A stretch of 64,000 bases of DNA from Paenibacillus sp. EZ-K15 (lineage in GTDB: Bacteria > Bacillota > Bacilli > Paenibacillales > Paenibacillaceae), in NCBI RefSeq assembly GCF_002573715.1, contig NZ_PDHM01000010.1, positions 164,033 through 228,032 on the forward strand, in the 5' to 3' direction. Under the pieces are notes generated by a model. It was not told where the DNA came from and did not search any database. It saw nothing but the letters and a program-made list of their open reading frames with translations. Of this stretch, positions 56,569 to 64,000 are shown one piece after another (position 1 is the first letter of the stretch; each line of letters starts with the position of its first letter). A program made the position numbers and the translations under genes.

Positions 56569-57855
56569 ATGAAACCGGTCAAAGTAGGACTTTTGGGATT
56601 AGGAACCGTAGGGACAGGGGTTGTCCGCATCGTTGAGGGGCATCAGGAGGATTTGAGCAGCCAGGTCGGTTCGCCGATTACGATAGAACGCATCGCTGTC
56701 AAACATTTGGAGAAGTACCGCAGTATCAATGTGGACCAGAATAAACTGACGGAAGATCCATGGGCGGTCATCCGCGATCCTGAGATTGATGTCATCGTTG
56801 AAGTGATGGGCGGGATTGAGCAGACAAAAACCTATATCCTCGAAGCGCTTGAGCGCGGCAAGCATATCGTAACGGCGAATAAGGATCTGATGGCTCTCCA
56901 TGGTGCCGAAATATTAGCCAAGGCGCAAGAGAAGCAGTGCGACGTGTTCTACGAGGCAAGCGTTGCTGGCGGTATTCCTATTATCCGCACGTTGATTGAA
57001 GGCTTCTCCTCGGATCGAATCATGAAAATCATGGGGATCGTGAACGGTACAACCAACTTCATTTTGACCAAGATGAGCCAAGAAGGCGCATCGTATGAGG
57101 ATGTCCTGGCAGAAGCTCAGGAGCTGGGTTATGCAGAAGCCGATCCGACCTCCGATGTGGAAGGCTTGGACGCGGCCCGCAAAATGGCGATACTCGGGAC
57201 ACTCGGCTTCCGCACGAACGTTGAGCTCCAGGATGTAACCGTTAAGGGAATCTCGCAAGTGACCAAAGAAGATATCGCCTATGCGAAGCGTTTGGGCTAC
57301 GAGATGAAGCTTCTGGGTATAGCGGAGCGTCAGGACGATGAGTTTAGCATCACGGTTCAGCCTACGATGGTTCGAAAAGGACATCCTATCGCGGCCGTGA
57401 ATGGGGTATTTAACGCGGTTTATGTATACGGAGAAGCTGTAGGTGAAACGATGTTTTACGGAGCAGGCGCCGGCGAGATGCCAACCGCTACATCCGTTGT
57501 TGCAGACCTGGTTGCCGTCATCAAGAATCTGAAGCTCGGCGTCAACGGCCTCAAAGCCATCGTTCCATACAAACCGAAGAAACTCAAAACCGATGAGCAG
57601 ATCATGTACAAGAACTTCATTTTGCTTCATGTCGACGATAAAGCAGGTGTGCTTGCCCAAATTACGCAGGTGTTCGCCGAATATAACGTCAGCCTGGAAT
57701 CCGTTGTTCAGCAGCCGAACGAGCATAATCCGGACGCAGAGATTATCATCGTCACGCACAATGCGAGTAAAGCCAATATGGATGAAGTGCTGAATCATTT
57801 TGAAGGCCTGGAAGTCATTCGCCGGATTAAAAGTGTTTACCGTGTTGAAGGATAA
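56569..57855 (+). CDS. hom: Homoserine dehydrogenase
   Basis: Start ATG 56569 after ACAGGAGGT. The 428-residue product has the NAD(P) motif GLLGLGTVGTG (7-17), the catalytic region NGTTNFILTKM and the C-terminal ACT domain (about 350-425: LHVDDKAGVLAQITQVFAEY). It reduces aspartate semialdehyde to homoserine. The ACT domain implies feedback control by an amino acid. Confidence 0.97.
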   Translation: MKPVKVGLLGLGTVGTGVVRIVEGHQEDLSSQVGSPITIERIAVKHLEKYRSINVDQNKLTEDPWAVIRDPEIDVIVEVMGGIEQTKTYILEALERGKHIVTANKDLMALHGAEILAKAQEKQCDVFYEASVAGGIPIIRTLIEGFSSDRIMKIMGIVNGTTNFILTKMSQEGASYEDVLAEAQELGYAEADPTSDVEGLDAARKMAILGTLGFRTNVELQDVTVKGISQVTKEDIAYAKRLGYEMKLLGIAERQDDEFSITVQPTMVRKGHPIAAVNGVFNAVYVYGEAVGETMFYGAGAGEMPTATSVVADLVAVIKNLKLGVNGLKAIVPYKPKKLKTDEQIMYKNFILLHVDDKAGVLAQITQVFAEYNVSLESVVQQPNEHNPDAEIIIVTHNASKANMDEVLNHFEGLEVIRRIKSVYRVEG

Positions 57856-57917
57856 GGGATTAGAACTCATTAAATAACCCGATATAATTTTTTCATAAGA
57901 AAAGGAGAACATGAGAG

Positions 57918-58991
57918 ATGCCGTATGAAGGATTGCTTCAAACCTACAGAGAATATTTGCCGGTGAATGAGCGTACTCCGCTTCTAACGCTTAAGGAAGG
58001 GAACACCCCCCTGATCAAAGCCGTGAATCTATCCGAAGAGCTCGGAATTGATCTTCATTTCAAATTTGAAGGGCTTAATCCCACGGGTTCATTTAAAGAC
58101 CGTGGGATGGTAATGGCCGTGGCAAAAGCAATGGAAGAGGGAAGCCGCACTATTATGTGCGCTTCCACGGGTAATACGTCTGCAGCAGCTGCTGCTTATG
58201 CCGCTCGTGGCGGATTAAATTGTATCGTTATCATTCCGAACAATAATATTGCGCTGGGCAAGCTCGCCCAGGCGATGATCTACGGAGCGAAGGTTATTGC
58301 GATTGAGGGCAATTTTGACCGCGCGCTGGAAATCGTGCGTGAGATTACGGCGAAGCATCCGATTGCGCTTGTGAACTCCGTGAATCCTTATCGAATCGAA
58401 GGCCAGAAGACGGCTGCATTCGAAGTTGTTGACCAGTTAGGGAAAGCTCCGGACGTGCTGGCGATTCCGGTCGGCAATGCGGGGAACATCTCCGCTTACT
58501 GGAAAGGATTTAAAGAGTACCATGCAGCGGGTAAATCATCTTCACTGCCGAAAATGCTAGGATTTGAAGCAGAAGGTGCTATGGCGATCGTGAAGGGAGA
58601 GCCTATTGCGAATCCGGAAACGGTAGCGACTGCCATCCGTATCGGGAACCCGGCCAGCTGGAAAACCGCGGTTGCGGCCGCAGAGGAATCCGGTGGACAG
58701 ATTAACTACGTAACGGATGAAGAAATTTTGGAAGCATACCGCAAAATTGCATCGCGTGAGGGCATTTTTGCCGAGCCTGGATCGGCTGCCTCCATCGCAG
58801 GCGTTTATAAAATGAAGCGCGAAGGATATTTTAAAGGTGGAGAGTCCGTTGTCTGTGTGCTGACAGGGCATGGGCTCAAGGATCCGAATATCGCCATTTC
58901 TACCGTGAACGCTGAACCGCTCGTCGTATCGGATACAGAATCAGCCGTAATGGATGCTATTGCTAAGCTTGAAGGAGCTGCACGGGTATGA
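57918..58991 (+). CDS. thrC: Threonine synthase
   Basis: PLP fold II enzyme of 357 residues; Lys60 in [11 protein letters not shown] is the Schiff-base lysine, and [20 protein letters not shown] binds the phosphate. It turns O-phosphohomoserine into threonine. The stop overlaps the thrB ATG (ATGA). Confidence 0.98.
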   Translation: MPYEGLLQTYREYLPVNERTPLLTLKEGNTPLIKAVNLSEELGIDLHFKFEGLNPTGSFKDRGMVMAVAKAMEEGSRTIMCASTGNTSAAAAAYAARGGLNCIVIIPNNNIALGKLAQAMIYGAKVIAIEGNFDRALEIVREITAKHPIALVNSVNPYRIEGQKTAAFEVVDQLGKAPDVLAIPVGNAGNISAYWKGFKEYHAAGKSSSLPKMLGFEAEGAMAIVKGEPIANPETVATAIRIGNPASWKTAVAAAEESGGQINYVTDEEILEAYRKIASREGIFAEPGSAASIAGVYKMKREGYFKGGESVVCVLTGHGLKDPNIAISTVNAEPLVVSDTESAVMDAIAKLEGAARV

Positions 58992-59956
58992 GTTTGTCTC
59001 AAGGTGTCCGGGTGAAGGTTCCGGCCAGTACGGCTAATTTGGGACCTGGATTCGATACACTCGGCATGGCATTGTCTTTATATTCCTGGATCGAGATGAA
59101 GGCGTCGGAGCGGACCGTATTCCATCTACATGGTGATGAGATGTGCGGTCTTCCGACGGATAAGAGCAACCTGATCTACAAGGTGGCTCAGATGGTTTTT
59201 GAAGAAGCGGGACAGGCTGTTCCTGATCTCGAGATTTCCATGTATTCCGAAATTCCGCTTACCCGCGGCCTTGGCAGCAGTGCATCGGCGATTGTAGGGG
59301 CGCTGGCGGCTGCCAATGCGCTGATCGGTTCGCCGCTTCCCGATTCCAAGCTTTTTGACATGGCGACGGATCTTGAGAAGCACCCGGATAATGTAGGGGC
59401 TTCTTTATTTGGAGGGATTATTACGGCTGTATGGGACGGAGCCCATGCGGATTATATACGTATTGAACCTCCAGCAGACCTCGGAACGCTCGTCGTTATT
59501 CCTGATTTCGAGTTGGCGACATCCAAAGCAAGGGAAGCTCTGCCCGCCCAGGTCAGTTTAGCGGATGCTGTATATAATATTAGTCGATCCTCCTTGATGA
59601 CCGCGGCTCTTTCGGCAGGCAGACTGGATTTGATTCGTGCCGCAATGCAAGACCGGATTCATCAGCCCTATAGGGTACCGCTTGTGCCAGGGATGACCAA
59701 AATTTTGGCTGAAGCTACAAGCCACGGAGCGCTCGGTATTGCGCTGAGCGGAGCGGGTCCGACGATGATTGCGTTGGTGGATCGGAACGATTCGCGGGTA
59801 GAAGAATTGAGCGCATATTTATTGGAGACGATGAAGGCGGAAGGAATCTCGTCTTCGTGCTACCCATTAAATCCAGTTGCGGAAGGCGTCCAGCTCTTGG
59901 ATGATATAAACAATAGATCCTTTTTGGATATGATTAGAGGGGAAGTTACCGCATGA
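58988..59956 (+). CDS. thrB: Homoserine kinase
   Basis: GHMP kinase of 322 residues. N-terminal [20 protein letters not shown] (9-28), ATP loop [12 protein letters not shown] (90-101) and C-terminal [17 protein letters not shown]. It phosphorylates homoserine for ThrC. Coupled by ATGA overlaps to thrC and pheA. Confidence 0.98.
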   Translation: MSLSQGVRVKVPASTANLGPGFDTLGMALSLYSWIEMKASERTVFHLHGDEMCGLPTDKSNLIYKVAQMVFEEAGQAVPDLEISMYSEIPLTRGLGSSASAIVGALAAANALIGSPLPDSKLFDMATDLEKHPDNVGASLFGGIITAVWDGAHADYIRIEPPADLGTLVVIPDFELATSKAREALPAQVSLADAVYNISRSSLMTAALSAGRLDLIRAAMQDRIHQPYRVPLVPGMTKILAEATSHGALGIALSGAGPTMIALVDRNDSRVEELSAYLLETMKAEGISSSCYPLNPVAEGVQLLDDINNRSFLDMIRGEVTA

Positions 59957-60840
59957 AAAAAATAGCCTTGTTGCCCTCAGGATCGGTATCTCATGAAGCG
60001 ATACTTTATCTCCTTAACGGTGAGCCGGTGGAGTTTGTCCACCATAAACTGATCTCTGATGTATTTATGTCTACAGTAGAAGGAAAAAGCGATTACAGCG
60101 TGATCCCGATTGAGAATACCATCGAAGGCTCCGTGAGCCTTCATATGGATTGGTTGGTTAATGAGGTGGATCTTCCGATGCAGGTAGAGTGGGTCTATCC
60201 TTCCATTCAAAACCTGATCGGAAATGCTGCCGAGTTCCGTTCAAATGACGGTACGATGGATTACAGTAAAATCACAAAAATTTGGTCTCATCAAGTAGCA
60301 ACGGCACAGTGCCGTCAGTTCCTCGCGAAGGCTGCACCACAGGCTGAGTTGGAGCAAGTAGGCAGCACGTCTGAAGGGGTTAAGATCGTAAAGGAAAATC
60401 CCGGGCAGGGCTGGGCGGCGATCGGCACTTCACTTGGCGCAGCCACTCACGGATTAAACCTGCTTGCCGAGCGTATAACCGACCATGATAACAATTACAC
60501 CCGGTTTGTCCTGATCGGACGCGAGCCGATGTCAGTCAACCGTTCGCCGGAGCATATCAAGACCAGCATTCTCGTGACCCTGCCAGAGGATGTGCCGGGA
60601 GCGCTGCATCAGGTGCTTTCTGCTTTTGCTTGGCGGCGCCTGAACCTGTCGCGGATCGAATCCCGTCCGACGAAGAAGAAACTCGGTAATTACTATTTTT
60701 ATATCGATGTCATGGCCGCAGCGGATTCCGTTCTATTGCTCGCCGCCATAGGAGAGATTGAAGCGCTGGGATGTTTGGTTCGTGTGCTGGGTACTTATCC
60801 GGGATATGCGTACGAGAGTGAGAAAATGGAGGTTAAGTAA
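59953..60840 (+). CDS. pheA: Prephenate dehydratase
   Basis: The 295-residue product has the dehydratase domain (about 1-190; SVIPIENTIEGSV, and the catalytic TRF in NNYTRFVLIG) and a C-terminal ACT domain with the phenylalanine-binding ESRPTKKKLGNYYFYID. It makes phenylpyruvate. In B. subtilis pheA lies beside pheB without the thr genes between; here the four genes are joined. Confidence 0.97.
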   Translation: MKKIALLPSGSVSHEAILYLLNGEPVEFVHHKLISDVFMSTVEGKSDYSVIPIENTIEGSVSLHMDWLVNEVDLPMQVEWVYPSIQNLIGNAAEFRSNDGTMDYSKITKIWSHQVATAQCRQFLAKAAPQAELEQVGSTSEGVKIVKENPGQGWAAIGTSLGAATHGLNLLAERITDHDNNYTRFVLIGREPMSVNRSPEHIKTSILVTLPEDVPGALHQVLSAFAWRRLNLSRIESRPTKKKLGNYYFYIDVMAAADSVLLLAAIGEIEALGCLVRVLGTYPGYAYESEKMEVK

Positions 60841-61725
60841 ATGTCAGAGCAATGGATCTATCTGGATGGAGAATTCGTCACAAAAGAGAATGCAAAAGTA
60901 TCCGTTTTTGACCATGGATTTTTGTACGGAGACGGCATATTCGAAGGCATTCGGATATATAACGGCAACATCTTTAAGTGCAAGGAACACTTGGATCGAC
61001 TGTACGATTCCGCCAAGTCCATCGATTTAGTCATCCCACTGGCATATGATGAGCTGCTGGAGGCTACGGCCGAAACCATTCGGCGCAACGATATGCGGAA
61101 CGGGTACATCCGTATCGTAGTATCCCGAGGTGCAGGCAATCTGGGTCTGGATCCGCGTCGCTGCCCTAAACCAACGGTGTTGATCATTGTGGAACAGCTG
61201 GCGATCTACTCTGAAGAAGCCTATCTGAACGGTTTGAAGGCCGTTTCCGTAGCCCAGCGCCGTAACATTCCGGATGCGCTCAATCCGAAAATCAAGTCTC
61301 TGAACTATTTGAACAATATTCTTGTGAAGATCCAATCCAACTTTGCGGGAGCGGATGAAGCGATCATGATGAACGCACAAGGATATGTGACGGAAGGCTC
61401 CGGGGACAATATTTTTATCGTGAAAAACGGCGTGGTCACCACGCCACCGTGCTACCTTGGTGCGCTTGAAGGCATTACGCGTCAGGCGATTATTGATTTA
61501 TGCGATAAACTCGGCATTAAATTGAAGGAAGAGCCTTTCAGCATGCATGACGTATATATTGCAGACGAGGTGTTTTTTACAGGAACCGCCGCCGAGGTCA
61601 TCGCCGCTCGCGAAATTGACGGACGGATGATCGGAATAGGGCAGGCTGGTCCAATTACGCTTCAATTGCTCGAGGAATTCCGCAAAATTGTGGATCAAGA
61701 CGGTTATAAAGTGTGGGAATCCTAA
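60841..61725 (+). CDS. ilvE: Branched-chain amino acid aminotransferase
   Basis: Fold IV PLP enzyme of 294 residues. Catalytic Lys152 is in NPKIKSLNYLNNI, with FDHGFLYGDGIFEGIRIY (23-40) and the GALEGITRQAIIDLC phosphate site. It transaminates Ile, Leu and Val keto acids, and may also accept phenylpyruvate, the product of the preceding gene. It starts directly after the pheA stop, ending the operon. Confidence 0.93.
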   Translation: MSEQWIYLDGEFVTKENAKVSVFDHGFLYGDGIFEGIRIYNGNIFKCKEHLDRLYDSAKSIDLVIPLAYDELLEATAETIRRNDMRNGYIRIVVSRGAGNLGLDPRRCPKPTVLIIVEQLAIYSEEAYLNGLKAVSVAQRRNIPDALNPKIKSLNYLNNILVKIQSNFAGADEAIMMNAQGYVTEGSGDNIFIVKNGVVTTPPCYLGALEGITRQAIIDLCDKLGIKLKEEPFSMHDVYIADEVFFTGTAAEVIAAREIDGRMIGIGQAGPITLQLLEEFRKIVDQDGYKVWES

Positions 61726-61754
61726 CGTTTTTGGACAGCTAAATAAACGACTTA

Positions 61755-61789
61755 AAAAATCCTTTCATGTCGATGAAAGGATTTTTTTT
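61755..61789 (+). terminator. Terminator of the thrR-to-ilvE operon
   Basis: AAAATCCTTTCAT-GTCG-ATGAAAGGATTTT followed by T8-type tail. Confidence 0.95.
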
Positions 61790-61888
61790 GCCTAGAGGGA
61801 TGTCAATCGCCTATTCCGTGCATAGGATGTAGTAACGAAAGCGGGCGAATTACATGACGCCTAGAAGAGTGTAGGAGGTTTTAGCGGC

Positions 61889-63625
61889 GTGAAGATACAC
61901 ATCGTCAAGGAAGGCGACACCCTATATGAGCTGTCCAAAAAATACGACGTTCCTTTAGCGAAAATCATCGATGCCAATCCACAGCTGGTGGATCCGAATA
62001 AGCTCGATGTCGGTGCCAAAATCAAAGTACCGACAGAGCCTGTTCCGGTACCAGGCGGCAGCCAACCCATTATCCATAAGCATACGGTAAAGCAGGGGGA
62101 CTCCCTCTGGAAACTGTCGAAGGCATGGGGCGTAACCCTGAAGGAAATCATTGATGCCAACCCGCAGCTTAAGAATCCGAATGCCCTGCTGGTGGGAGAG
62201 GTCGTGAACATCCCTTCATCAGGCGTATATTCGGAGTCGGGCGCAGATGACGGGGTTTCGATGAGCAGCGGCAGTGGTTCGAACCCGGGCAAGAAGAAGC
62301 CGGGCGGCAAGGATTACACAGGAGTAAAGGAAGAAATCACAGCGCCGATCGAGCAGCCTCCGGTTGTTCCGGAAGTTAAGGAGCCCGAGCCGCCGATTTT
62401 GCCGAAACTTCCTGAGATTTCGCCTTTCCCCGAGGAGCCTAAGAAATTCGAACCGGAGTACAAACCGGAGATTTTACCTGAAATCAAGAAGCCGGTCATC
62501 CTGCCGGAAGTCAAGAAACCAGAGATCTTGCCAGAAGTCAAGAAACCAGAGATCCTGCCAGAAGTCAAGAAACCGGATGTCATGCCTGATTTTAAAATGC
62601 CTGTAATCATGCCTGATTTCAAGCCGGAATTCAAACCTGAATTCAAACCAGAGTACAAACCAGATTTTAAACCGCCATATAAACCAATAGAACCTGAGTA
62701 TACGTACCCTGTTAAAGCCATGCCGTTACCTCACCCAATCCATCCCATGGCCGAACCATGTCCGCCATTTATGGAGATGCCACTTCATATGATGCCACAT
62801 CCATGTCCGGAATTTCCTTTTCAAGAAGCGCCTGCATTTATGATGCCTCCATACGGTGGTTTTCATGAAGGGCCATGTGGTTGCCATGAGCCTAAACAAT
62901 GGCATGGTGCAGATTACGGCCCAGCCGTCCATCCGTATCACCATATTCCGCAGGAATCGATGCCCGTTTCCTATAATGAAGGCTGGGGAAATGCAGCTTC
63001 AGGATATCCGGGTGTTTCTGAACAGCCGATGAGCTTGGAATATTCCCAGTTCTCGATCGCGGAATCGTATACAGGGAATGTGGGTTCCGATTATCATCCA
63101 TATCCTGAGCATCATCATACAGCGGCGACATATGGTTATGTGCCGTCTCCATGCGGATGCCACGGGGGAGAAGTTAGTCCGCACTATAACATGCCGCAAC
63201 ACGGGCATTATCAGCATGCACCGGACATGGCGGTATCGTATCAACCTTGGCAGGGTGGAATGGACTACAATGCTAGGCCATACGGATATCCGTCCGAACT
63301 CATGGGAACTCAAGGAGCATATCCTCCATTTGTAAATCCATATGAACAGAACTGGTATGATCGGCAAAATGATCAGCAGCTCGATTCGGCATTCAATCCG
63401 TCGGCTCCTTTCGAAACGAAGCAATATAATATGTCGGTCAGCAGTGACGTTGAGAATGATACGGAACCATCCGGATCCAGAGATACCGCCATTGAAGAGA
63501 ATGCTAAGGAAAGAGCCAAAGTCCATCGTCAGCAAGCTAATAAAACAAGAACAGCAGCCAAGAAATCACGCAAGCCTCAAGTCTCATCAAAAGGCAAGCG
63601 CCACAATCCCTGGATTAAGAGTTAA
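61889..63625 (+). CDS. SafA-like spore coat protein with two LysM domains
   Basis: GTG start after GTAGGAGG. The 578-residue product opens with two LysM repeats (about 3-47 and 62-108: HIVKEGDTLYELSKKYDVPL; HTVKQGDSLWKLSKAWGVTL). A linker rich in K/P/E with repeated PEILPEVKK units follows (about 150-270). A long Pro/His/Met/Tyr-rich section (about 270-530) with GPCGCHE and SPCGCHGGE motifs follows, and the tail is Lys/Arg-rich. SafA binds SpoVID and anchors inner-coat proteins. Tyr/Lys richness suits cross-linking. The sequence upstream (CATAGGATGTAG) slightly resembles a sigma-K -10. Confidence 0.82.
   Translation: MKIHIVKEGDTLYELSKKYDVPLAKIIDANPQLVDPNKLDVGAKIKVPTEPVPVPGGSQPIIHKHTVKQGDSLWKLSKAWGVTLKEIIDANPQLKNPNALLVGEVVNIPSSGVYSESGADDGVSMSSGSGSNPGKKKPGGKDYTGVKEEITAPIEQPPVVPEVKEPEPPILPKLPEISPFPEEPKKFEPEYKPEILPEIKKPVILPEVKKPEILPEVKKPEILPEVKKPDVMPDFKMPVIMPDFKPEFKPEFKPEYKPDFKPPYKPIEPEYTYPVKAMPLPHPIHPMAEPCPPFMEMPLHMMPHPCPEFPFQEAPAFMMPPYGGFHEGPCGCHEPKQWHGADYGPAVHPYHHIPQESMPVSYNEGWGNAASGYPGVSEQPMSLEYSQFSIAESYTGNVGSDYHPYPEHHHTAATYGYVPSPCGCHGGEVSPHYNMPQHGHYQHAPDMAVSYQPWQGGMDYNARPYGYPSELMGTQGAYPPFVNPYEQNWYDRQNDQQLDSAFNPSAPFETKQYNMSVSSDVENDTEPSGSRDTAIEENAKERAKVHRQQANKTRTAAKKSRKPQVSSKGKRHNPWIKS
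62481..62660 (+). repeat. 27-bp tandem repeat inside the SafA-like gene
   Basis: GAAGTCAAGAAACCAGAGAT-type units encoding PEILPEVKK are repeated three to four times with few changes, then drift into PDFKPEFKPEYKP units. The near identity at DNA level suggests recent expansion by slippage. Confidence 0.8.
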
Positions 63626-63658
63626 GACATCATCAATGAATGCCTGGTTATAGTTAAA

Positions 63659-63688
63659 CAAAAGGGACCTCATCTCGGTCCCTTTTGT
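63659..63688 (+). terminator. Terminator of the SafA-like gene
   Basis: AAAGGGACC (63661-63669) with GGTCCCTTT (63677-63685); T tail is short. Confidence 0.85.
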
Positions 63689-63781
63689 ATGCTCGTCCGA
63701 CATACTGTCTATGAATCTACTGTAATGAAATACTACTAATAGCTATTTATAAAGAAATTATCATTTGGAAGAAATTATGTA

Positions 63782-63811
63782 TTGCTATCGGGTTGGGAAA
63801 TATGATACATT
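63782..63811 (+). promoter_or_regulatory. Upstream rRNA promoter (P1)
   Basis: TTGCTA (63782-63787), 18-bp spacer, TACATT (63806-63811), in an AT-rich region. The stretch 63690-63780 holds no gene. Confidence 0.55.
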
Positions 63812-63912
63812 ATAAATCCAGTCGCGATAAGCAAGATTGCGGCGGGATAGAGGTCAACCGAAAGTAATGAAGGACTTAAGAAGAACTTAAAAAAACTTTC
63901 TAAAAAAACCTC

Positions 63913-63941
63913 TTGCATTATCGAAACGAACATGATATATT
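63913..63941 (+). promoter_or_regulatory. Downstream rRNA promoter (P2)
   Basis: TTGCAT (63913-63918), 17-bp spacer, TATATT (63936-63941), with A/T tracts just upstream resembling an UP element. Confidence 0.7.
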
Positions 63942-64000
63942 ATAAGAGTTGCTGGTGCGAACGAGATTCGCCGGTAACGAAGAAGTTGATCTTTGAAAAC
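63942..64000 (+). other. Leader of a ribosomal RNA operon
   Basis: The last bases, GTTGATCTTTGAAAAC, match the conserved leader found shortly upstream of 16S rRNA in Bacillus and Paenibacillus. The 16S gene itself lies beyond the right edge. The call is from sequence memory and promoter context. Confidence 0.75.

Overview
The window comes from a moderate-GC, endospore-forming Firmicute, most likely Paenibacillus or a close relative. The evidence is the sporulation and cell-shape content (lonB, spoVID, spoIIB-like, spoIVFA/FB, spo0B), the Bacillus-like order from clpX to pheA, strong AGGAGG ribosome binding sites, two T-box leaders, and several small Paenibacillus-type proteins of unknown function. 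The genus is inferred from memory of gene content, not from a search.

Region 1 (1-8.7 kb) is the accessory part. It starts with the 5' end of an asparagine synthase gene, then small unknown genes, a DUF4870 membrane protein, a methyltransferase, a DMT half-transporter and a GNAT acetyltransferase. Its most striking feature is a pair of near-identical tRNA-Arg(UCU) genes in opposite orientation (1978-2051 and 8420-8493). They bracket a T-box-controlled arginyl-tRNA synthetase gene. Each tRNA is followed by tandem modules that repeat the tRNA 3' end and then a series of hairpins whose stems are kept while their sequence changes. Gene relics (a GNAT tail at 2330-2470, an unknown fragment at 7581-7745) and a short-palindrome array (7894-8078) lie in or near these repeats.

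Region 2 (8.7-21.5 kb) is protein quality control: an unknown gene without a normal start codon, tig, clpP, clpX, ispG (isoprenoid synthesis), lonB, lonA, engB, an unknown protein, and speD behind a possible structured leader.

Region 3 (21.8-30.6 kb) is the haem/sirohaem block: hemA, hemX, a precorrin-2 dehydrogenase gene, hemC, a cobA-hemD fusion, hemB, hemL, and an RluA-type pseudouridine synthase gene overlapping hemL.

Region 4 (30.7-52.4 kb) follows the Bacillus spoVID-to-obg order with changes: spoVID, T-box-valS, folC, murC (in the place of comC), spoIIB-like, a DUF4321 gene, maf, radC, mreBCD, minCD, spoIVFA-spoIVFB, rng, L21 leader-rplU-prp-rpmA, spo0B, obgE.

Region 5 (52.6-55.9 kb) is an insertion between obgE and the amino-acid operon. 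It encodes an SPFH protein with five zinc ribbons, two multi-pass membrane proteins and a broken mini-paralogue, resembling the ydjG-H-I genes linked to PspA in B. subtilis.

Region 6 (56.0-61.7 kb) is an amino-acid operon with translational coupling: thrR/pheB, hom, thrC, thrB, pheA, ilvE. Region 7 (61.8-64 kb) holds a large two-LysM, Pro/His/Tyr-rich SafA-like spore-coat gene. The window then ends in the tandem promoters and leader of a ribosomal RNA operon whose 16S gene should start just beyond the right edge.
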